This document shows, in pieces, positions 15,308 through 19,274 of a stretch of 19,274 nucleotides of DNA (its first letter is position 1; each line of letters begins with the position of its first letter). Made by a program: the position numbers and the translations under genes. The stretch comes from an uncultured Bacilli bacterium (GTDB lineage Bacteria; Bacillota_I; Bacilli_A; RF39; UBA660): assembly GCA_944363695.1 (NCBI GenBank), contig CALVUW010000004.1, positions 1-19,274 on the forward strand. Reading direction: 5' to 3'. A model generated the notes under the pieces. The model saw only the letters and a program-made list of their open reading frames with translations, was not told the origin of the DNA and did no database searches.

Positions 15308-15448
15308 AGCAAAGAAAAGGAAAGCGATGAAATATCCACCTGATCGCCTGAAGGTGATAGGTAAACAGCCAAAAATAATAATCATTTTTAAGCTGGTTTA
15401 AGTGGATATTTTTATGTCCACTTTTCTTATTGTATGGAGGTGTGAGGT
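15308..15448 (+). promoter_or_regulatory. L20-type leader with competing antiterminator and terminator
   Basis: The leader can fold with an outer stem AAATATCCAC (15330-15339) paired to GTGGATATTT (15402-15411). Inside it lie two hairpins, ATCGCC/GGTGAT around TGAA (15343-15358) and AAACAGC/GCTGGTTT with one bulge (about 15363-15399). The right arm of the outer stem is also the left arm of the terminator hairpin at 15400-15423, so the two folds exclude each other. This matches the known logic of the Firmicute infC-rpmI-rplT leader, in which bL20 binding favours the terminator. The regulatory protein is encoded at 16200. Position and operon are as expected; I have not run a covariance model. 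Confidence 0.75.
15400..15427 (+). terminator. Attenuator terminator in the infC leader
   Basis: AAGTGGA (15400-15406) and TCCACTT (15417-15423) form a 7-bp stem with a 10-base loop, followed by TTCTT. It is followed by the infC ribosome binding site 12-20 bases later, so its purpose is probably conditional termination. Confidence 0.7.
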
Positions 15449-15979
15449 ATCGCAAGTCAAAAAAATAATTTGTTGATCAATGATGAAATCAAAGCCAAAG
15501 AAGTTTTAGTAATTGGTCCAAATGGAGAACAAGTGGGAATTAAAACCATCGAGGATGCAAGAACCTTAGCTAGTTATGCTAATCTAGATTTAGTGTTGAT
15601 GAATCCCAACGGAAATCCACCAGTTTGTAAAGTGATGGATTATAATAAGTATCGCTATGAACGACAAAAGAAAGAAAAGGATGCCCTAAAGAAACAAAGA
15701 GCATCTCAAGCTGAACTAAAAGAATTTCGTTTGTCGCCCGTTATTGATGTAGGGGATTTTGAAACTAAATTACGTAATGTCATTAAGTATTTAGAAAAAG
15801 GCGATAAAATCAAATTGACGATTCGCTTTAAAGGAAGACAAATGGCTCATACGGAATTAGGTAAGGAAGTACTAGAACGTTTTTCAGACCGTACATTAGA
15901 ATATGCTGAGATTGAACAAAAACCAAAATTAGAAGGTAGAACAATGACTATGTTATTAGTACCAAAGAAAAATAAGTAG
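15449..15979 (+). CDS. infC: Translation initiation factor IF-3 (likely ATC start)
   Basis: IF-3 keeps ribosomal subunits apart and checks start codon identity. The 176-residue product has the family sequence LLINDEIKAKEVLVIGPNG and later NPPVCKVMDYNKYRYERQKKEK and TIRFKGRQMAHTELG, so both IF-3 domains are complete. The first conventional start in frame is TTG 15470, but this is poorly placed and lacks a binding site. The ATC at 15449 follows TGGAGGTG (15435-15442) by about 7 bases and gives an N-terminus of the usual length. infC genes in E. coli use AUU, and IF-3 rejects non-AUG codons, so this would allow autocontrol. Position is first in the operon, behind the L20-type leader. Confidence 0.92.
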   Translation: MASQKNNLLINDEIKAKEVLVIGPNGEQVGIKTIEDARTLASYANLDLVLMNPNGNPPVCKVMDYNKYRYERQKKEKDALKKQRASQAELKEFRLSPVIDVGDFETKLRNVIKYLEKGDKIKLTIRFKGRQMAHTELGKEVLERFSDRTLEYAEIEQKPKLEGRTMTMLLVPKKNK

Positions 15980-15988
15980 GAGGAAATT

Positions 15989-16177
15989 ATGCCAAAAATA
16001 AAAACACATAAAGGAACAAAAAAAGTATTAAAAGTTAGAAAAGGCGGCAGCGTTAAAATTGGCCGTCCAGGTAGTCGCCATAATACAGGTTATAAACCAA
16101 CGAAAATTAATCGTAAAAACAGAAAGGGATCAAGTTTATCTAAGGCTGATAAGAATCGTCTTAAAAACGTGATGTAG
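15989..16177 (+). CDS. rpmI: 50S ribosomal protein bL35
   Basis: A 62-residue, highly basic protein: KIKTHKGTKKVLKVRKGGSVK at the start and RKGSSLSKADKNRLKNVM at the end fit bL35. AGGAGGAAATT lies directly before the ATG. It follows infC by 9 bases and precedes rplT by 22 bases, as in nearly all Firmicutes. Confidence 0.95.
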   Translation: MPKIKTHKGTKKVLKVRKGGSVKIGRPGSRHNTGYKPTKINRKNRKGSSLSKADKNRLKNVM

Positions 16178-16199
16178 TAAACAAAAGGAGGAAAGTAAG

Positions 16200-16790
16200 A
16201 TGGCAAGAGTAAAAAATGGTGCGACAACAAAAGCACGTCATAAAAAAGTTTTAAAACAAGCAAAAGGATATTTTGGAAGCAAACACAGATTATACAAAAC
16301 AGCTAAAGAACAGTTAATGCATTCTGGACAATATGCTTATCGTGATCGTAAACAAAAGAAAAGAGAATTTCGTAAGTTATGGATTACTAGAATCAACGCC
16401 GCTTGTCGTGAAAACGATATTAGTTACTCAAGATTTATTGAAGGTTTAACAAAAGCTGGTGTAGAAATTAACCGTAAAATGTTAAGTGAAATTGCAATTA
16501 ATGATCCAAAAGCATTTAGCGAATTAGTTGCTGTTGCTAAAAAAGGTAAAGAAGGAAAAATTAAACCTGAAACAGTAACGAGTCAAAAAGAAGTAACAAT
16601 TGGAGCAGCTAACAAAGAAGAAAAGAAAACCGTTAGCAAAAAACCAGCTAAGAAAGAAGAAAAAGCAATAGAAAAAGCACCAAATTATCAAAGTATGACG
16701 GTTGCTCAATTAAAAGAAGTGGCTAAAGAAAAAGGAATTGTCACCACAGGATTAAAGAAAGCAGAAATAATCACTGCATTAGAAAAATAA
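16200..16790 (+). CDS. rplT: 50S ribosomal protein bL20 with a C-terminal Rho_N-like domain
   Basis: The first 118 residues are an ordinary bL20 (RVKNGATTKARHKKVLKQAK, KGYFGSKHRLYKTAKEQ), needed early in large-subunit assembly and, in Firmicutes, the autoregulator of this operon. The normal protein ends near residue 118; this one continues to 196. Residues about 119-160 are a Lys/Glu-rich linker and 165-196 a helix-loop-helix segment, MTVAQLKEVAKEKGIVTTG then LKKAEIITALEK. That segment matches the Rho_N/SAP-type nucleic acid-binding pattern and closely resembles the end of uS2 at 17738-17830. Binding site AGGAGGAAAG precedes the ATG. Confidence 0.93.
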   Translation: MARVKNGATTKARHKKVLKQAKGYFGSKHRLYKTAKEQLMHSGQYAYRDRKQKKREFRKLWITRINAACRENDISYSRFIEGLTKAGVEINRKMLSEIAINDPKAFSELVAVAKKGKEGKIKPETVTSQKEVTIGAANKEEKKTVSKKPAKKEEKAIEKAPNYQSMTVAQLKEVAKEKGIVTTGLKKAEIITALEK

Positions 16791-16803
16791 ACATATTTTG
16801 GAA

Positions 16804-16837
16804 TTGAATTATCGAGTGCCATTAGGTGATAATTTTT
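16804..16837 (+). promoter_or_regulatory. Ambiguous site before rpsB: promoter or terminator hairpin
   Basis: TTGAAT (16804-16809), 18-bp spacer and GATAAT (16828-16833) can be read as an rpsB promoter. The same DNA forms AATTATC (16807-16813)/GATAATT (16828-16834) with an inner GCC/GGT and a T-tail to 16837, a weak terminator for rplT. These readings cannot be separated by inspection. Confidence 0.35.
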
Positions 16838-16873
16838 AGAACAAAATAGAAGAAAAACGAAAGGAAGAAAAAT

Positions 16874-17830
16874 ATGACTGTAGTATCAATGAATTATTTA
16901 TTAGAAGCAGGTGTTCATTTCGGACATCAAAAAAGAAGATGGAATCCAAAAATGAAGGAATACATCTATACCACAAGAGATGATATTTATATTATCGATT
17001 TAAAGAAAACGGCAGAATGCTTAGAAAAAGCTTATGAAGCTATGAAGAAAATCGCTGAAAATGGCGGAAAGATTTTATTTGTAGGAACCAAAAAACAAGC
17101 GCAAGAAGCAGCAGAAGAAAGCGCAACTCGTACCAATATGTACTTTGTCAATGAAAGATGGTTAGGAGGAACGCTAACAAACTTTAAAACCATCAAATCA
17201 AGAATTCGTCGTATGGAAGAAATTGAAAAGATGGAAACCGATGGTACGTTTGATTTATTACCTAAAAAAGAAGTTATTCAAATTAAGAAGGAATATGACA
17301 AATTAAATAAGAATTTACGTGGTATTCGCAATATGAAAAAGATGCCAAATGCTTTAGTAATTGTTGACCCTAAAAAAGAAGAAATTGCTATTAAAGAAGC
17401 ACGTATCTTAGGTATTCCTGTATTTGGTGTAGTTGATACAAACTGTGATCCAGATATGGTAGATTATGTAATTCCAGGTAATGATGATGCTGTTAGAGCT
17501 GTAAAGCTATTAATCGGCGTATTAACCAATGCTATCGCTGAAGTAAATGGTAATGAAATCATTGACTATATCAGTGAAGAAGATAAAAATAAAGAAGCTA
17601 AAAAATCAGAAAAGGCGCCAAAACAAGAAGCAGCTGAACCAAAAGTAGAAGAAAAAGTTGAAAAAACAGTTGAAGTAGAAACACCAAGTGAAGAAAAGAA
17701 AGAAGTAGTTGAAACAAATGATTTATCTGCTTTAACACTATCTGATTTAAAGGCAAAAGCGAAAGAAGCTGGCATTAAAGGATATTCTACTATGAAAAAA
17801 GCAGAAATTATTGCAGCTTTAGAAAAATAA
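16874..17830 (+). CDS. rpsB: 30S ribosomal protein uS2 with a C-terminal Rho_N-like domain
   Basis: Residues 1-235 are a normal uS2: MNYLLEAGVHFGHQKRRWNP, WLGGTLTNFKTI, VDTNCDPDMVDYVIPGNDDA and AVKLLIGVLTNAIAE are all present. uS2 usually ends there or soon after, while this one runs to 318. Residues about 240-282 are a low-complexity Lys/Glu/Val-rich linker, and 287-318 are a helix-loop-helix resembling Rho_N/SAP domains: LTLSDLKAKAKEAGIKGYS then MKKAEIIAALEK. The last segment parallels the end of bL20 (both close with KKAEII.ALEK). AAGGA precedes the ATG by about 7 bases. tsf follows, the usual pair. Confidence 0.94.
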   Translation: MTVVSMNYLLEAGVHFGHQKRRWNPKMKEYIYTTRDDIYIIDLKKTAECLEKAYEAMKKIAENGGKILFVGTKKQAQEAAEESATRTNMYFVNERWLGGTLTNFKTIKSRIRRMEEIEKMETDGTFDLLPKKEVIQIKKEYDKLNKNLRGIRNMKKMPNALVIVDPKKEEIAIKEARILGIPVFGVVDTNCDPDMVDYVIPGNDDAVRAVKLLIGVLTNAIAEVNGNEIIDYISEEDKNKEAKKSEKAPKQEAAEPKVEEKVEKTVEVETPSEEKKEVVETNDLSALTLSDLKAKAKEAGIKGYSTMKKAEIIAALEK

Positions 17831-17839
17831 TTTTATAAT
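17811..17839 (+). promoter_or_regulatory. Candidate tsf promoter at the end of rpsB
   Basis: TTGCAG (17811-17816), 17-bp spacer and perfect TATAAT (17834-17839). The -35 lies in the last rpsB codons, which are constrained by protein sequence, so chance is possible. Confidence 0.35.
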
Positions 17840-17849
17840 AAAAATAAGT

Positions 17850-17871
17850 AGGAGCAAATACAGCTCCTTTT
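17850..17871 (+). terminator. Hairpin with short T-tail between rpsB and tsf
   Basis: AGGAGC (17850-17855), 7-base loop, GCTCCT (17863-17868), then TTT to 17871. It could partly terminate rpsB transcripts, or process or stabilise the mRNA. It starts only about 4 bases beyond the candidate tsf transcription start. Confidence 0.45.
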
Positions 17872-17890
17872 ATCAGAAAGGAACAGGAAT

Positions 17891-18769
17891 ATGTTTAAAG
17901 CAAGTGATGTAAAAGAACTAAGAGAAAGAACAGGAGCAGGAATGCTTGACTGTAAAAAAGCTTTAGAAGCAACAGAAGGTAATATGGATCAAGCCATTGA
18001 TTGGCTAAGAGAAAAAGGTATTAGTAAAGCTGCTAAAAAAGAAAGTAGAATTGCAGCAGAAGGTCTTTGTAAGATTGAAACCAATGATAAAGCTGCTGTT
18101 ATCTTAGAAGTTAATTCTGAAACGGATTTTGTAGCTAAAAACGAAGAATTTACCACTTTTGTTGATTATTTAGCAAAAACTATTTTAGAAAATCAATTAA
18201 AAACAAAAGAAGAAGTCTTAGCCTTTGTAGATAATGGTGAGACAATTGAAAGTAAAATTGTTAATTTAACTGCTACTATTGGAGAAAAGATTTCATTTAG
18301 AAGACATGCTTTTATCGAAAAGAAAGATAATGAAGTATTTGGTAGTTACTTACATATGGGTGGTAAAATTGGTGCTTTAGTGGTATTAGCAGATACAACA
18401 GCGGAAGTAGCTAAAGATGTTGCTATGCATGTAGCAGCTATGTCACCAGTTTGTGCTACTAGAAGTGAAGTACCGGCTGATATGGTAGAACATGAAACAA
18501 AAGTTATTAAAGAACAAGTTATGAATGAAGGAAAACCAGCTGAAATTGCTGAAAAAATGGTAGCTGGTAGACTTAATAAATTCTATAAAGAAATTTGTTT
18601 AGAAGAACAAGAATTTATTAAAGATTCTAGTGTTAATGTAGGAACATATGTTAAAAATAATGGTGGATCAATTGTTTCTATGATTCGTTATGCTGTAGGA
18701 GAAGGAATTGAAAAGAAACAAGAAGATTTTGCTAGCGAGGTTATGAGTCAGATTAACGCTGCTAAATAA
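17891..18769 (+). CDS. tsf: Elongation factor Ts
   Basis: A 292-residue EF-Ts. The N-terminal UBA-like region reads VKELRERTGAGMLDCKKALEATEGN, and the core contains the EF-Tu-binding TDFVAKNEEF motif. HVAAMSPVCATRSEVP is the expected later segment. EF-Ts is the nucleotide exchange factor for EF-Tu. AAGGAACAGG precedes the ATG by a few bases. rpsB lies directly upstream, as in most bacteria. It differs from its two upstream extended ribosomal proteins in having no added C-terminal domain. Confidence 0.96.
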   Translation: MFKASDVKELRERTGAGMLDCKKALEATEGNMDQAIDWLREKGISKAAKKESRIAAEGLCKIETNDKAAVILEVNSETDFVAKNEEFTTFVDYLAKTILENQLKTKEEVLAFVDNGETIESKIVNLTATIGEKISFRRHAFIEKKDNEVFGSYLHMGGKIGALVVLADTTAEVAKDVAMHVAAMSPVCATRSEVPADMVEHETKVIKEQVMNEGKPAEIAEKMVAGRLNKFYKEICLEEQEFIKDSSVNVGTYVKNNGGSIVSMIRYAVGEGIEKKQEDFASEVMSQINAAK

Positions 18770-18778
18770 TAGGTGAAT

Positions 18779-19274
18779 ATGAAGAAGTGGGTTATATTAG
18801 TCGTTAGTATGGTATTAGGTCTTTCTATCATAACAGGATGTAAAGTCAAAAAAGTAGAAGAAGTAACCGATGCAGAAAAGGTAGCTTTAGAATATACAAT
18901 TTCTAAAGAAAATCCCTTTCGCTATGTTACAATTGATGAGACTCTTACCCTATTACAACAAGATGGTATTTTATATATCGGTTATCCAGAAAGTGACACT
19001 TCACGAAAAGTTGTTTCGATTTTGACGGATGTGTGTAAAAATCAAGAAATTACGATTTCCTACTACAATCCAAAAACAACAATCAGTAAAGAACAACAAA
19101 CCATGCTATTACAATTGCTGGATCAAGATGAAATTATAGTACCAGCTATTTATGTAATCAAAGATGGTGCCATCGTAGCAAAAGATACATCATTAGCAAA
19201 AGAAAAAGTAGATTATTTTACAGAAGAACAAGAACAACAACTAACCGAAAAATATAAAAACTTACTAAATCAGT
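18779..19274 (+). CDS. Lipoprotein with a degenerate thioredoxin-like fold (partial)
   Basis: The first 165 residues are in the window and the frame runs off the end. A signal peptide (MKKWVILVVSMVLGLSIITG) is followed by Cys21, fitting a lipobox, so the protein should be lipid-anchored outside the membrane. The main part has a thioredoxin-like order: strand ILYIGYP, then ESDTSRKVVSIL where CxxC would be, then VPAIYVIKDGAIV with the usual cis-Pro (Val121-Pro122). The expected Cys pair is replaced by Ser72 and Ser75 (SDTS). It is therefore unlikely to be a dithiol oxidoreductase and could be a binding or structural protein. AGGTGA precedes the ATG. Confidence 0.72.
   Translation, partial: MKKWVILVVSMVLGLSIITGCKVKKVEEVTDAEKVALEYTISKENPFRYVTIDETLTLLQQDGILYIGYPESDTSRKVVSILTDVCKNQEITISYYNPKTTISKEQQTMLLQLLDQDEIIVPAIYVIKDGAIVAKDTSLAKEKVDYFTEEQEQQLTEKYKNLLNQ

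Noticed and set aside
15160..15455. Minus-strand frames opposite the infC leader
   Set aside because: The region is explained by a promoter and competing RNA folds; no binding site or coding pattern on the minus strand.
1..19274. CRISPR array or insertion sequence
   Set aside because: No series of regularly spaced direct repeats, no terminal inverted repeats and no transposase motif were seen anywhere.
1..19274. Mycoplasma-type code (UGA as Trp)
   Set aside because: Inspected Trp codons are TGG, and TGA ends the two small peptide frames at 6389 and 6535 at the expected points.

Overview
The window looks like chromosomal DNA from a low-GC Gram-positive bacterium of the Bacilli/Erysipelotrichia type. 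It is very AT-rich, uses AGGAGG/AGGTGA ribosome binding sites, and has TTGACA/TATAAT promoters. Its housekeeping gene order resembles Bacillus (rpsU, yqfC, yqfD, ybeY, dgkA, era, yqzL, recO, glyS; infC-rpmI-rplT; rpsB-tsf). UGA is used as a stop and every Trp I checked is TGG, so the code is standard. YqfC and YqfD suggest a spore-forming ancestry, and the PAPS-independent arylsulfotransferase fits a gut inhabitant. I cannot name the genus.

Positions 1-3840 are accessory: a tRNA-Gly(TCC) on the minus strand, a membrane-anchored XRE regulator, a large membrane-anchored arylsulfotransferase, and a minus-strand regulator made of two tandem XRE domains. A strong bidirectional terminator separates the last two, which converge.

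Positions 3866-6702 form the most striking accessory unit, a compact peptide-export operon. It encodes a C39-peptidase ABC exporter (apparently with a non-ATG start), a 121-residue single-span membrane protein, and two overlapping small genes for double-glycine-leader peptides. Each peptide has a 15-residue leader, one GxxxG motif and a single Cys near its C-terminus. This is the layout of a class IIb two-peptide bacteriocin. The second peptide gene (6532-6702) is only 56 codons and easily missed.

Positions 6790-12715 are a core block: rpsU, yqfC-yqfD, a VanZ-like protein, ybeY-dgkA-era-yqzL-recO, and a PAP2-DgkA fusion. Relative to the Bacillus order I recall, phoH, the 7TM-HD gene and cdd are absent from this stretch, and a VanZ-like gene and a second, fused lipid-kinase gene are present. 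Positions 12732-15259 hold a LOG-like gene abutting glyS, then a small multi-span membrane protein.

Positions 15273-18769 carry translation genes. The infC-rpmI-rplT operon has a consensus promoter and a leader whose antiterminator and terminator hairpins compete, as expected for L20 autoregulation. infC appears to start at an ATC codon. Both bL20 and uS2 carry long charged linkers ending in nearly the same approximately 32-residue Rho_N/SAP-like domain. The window ends inside a lipoprotein gene with a thioredoxin-like fold whose CxxC has become SxxS.
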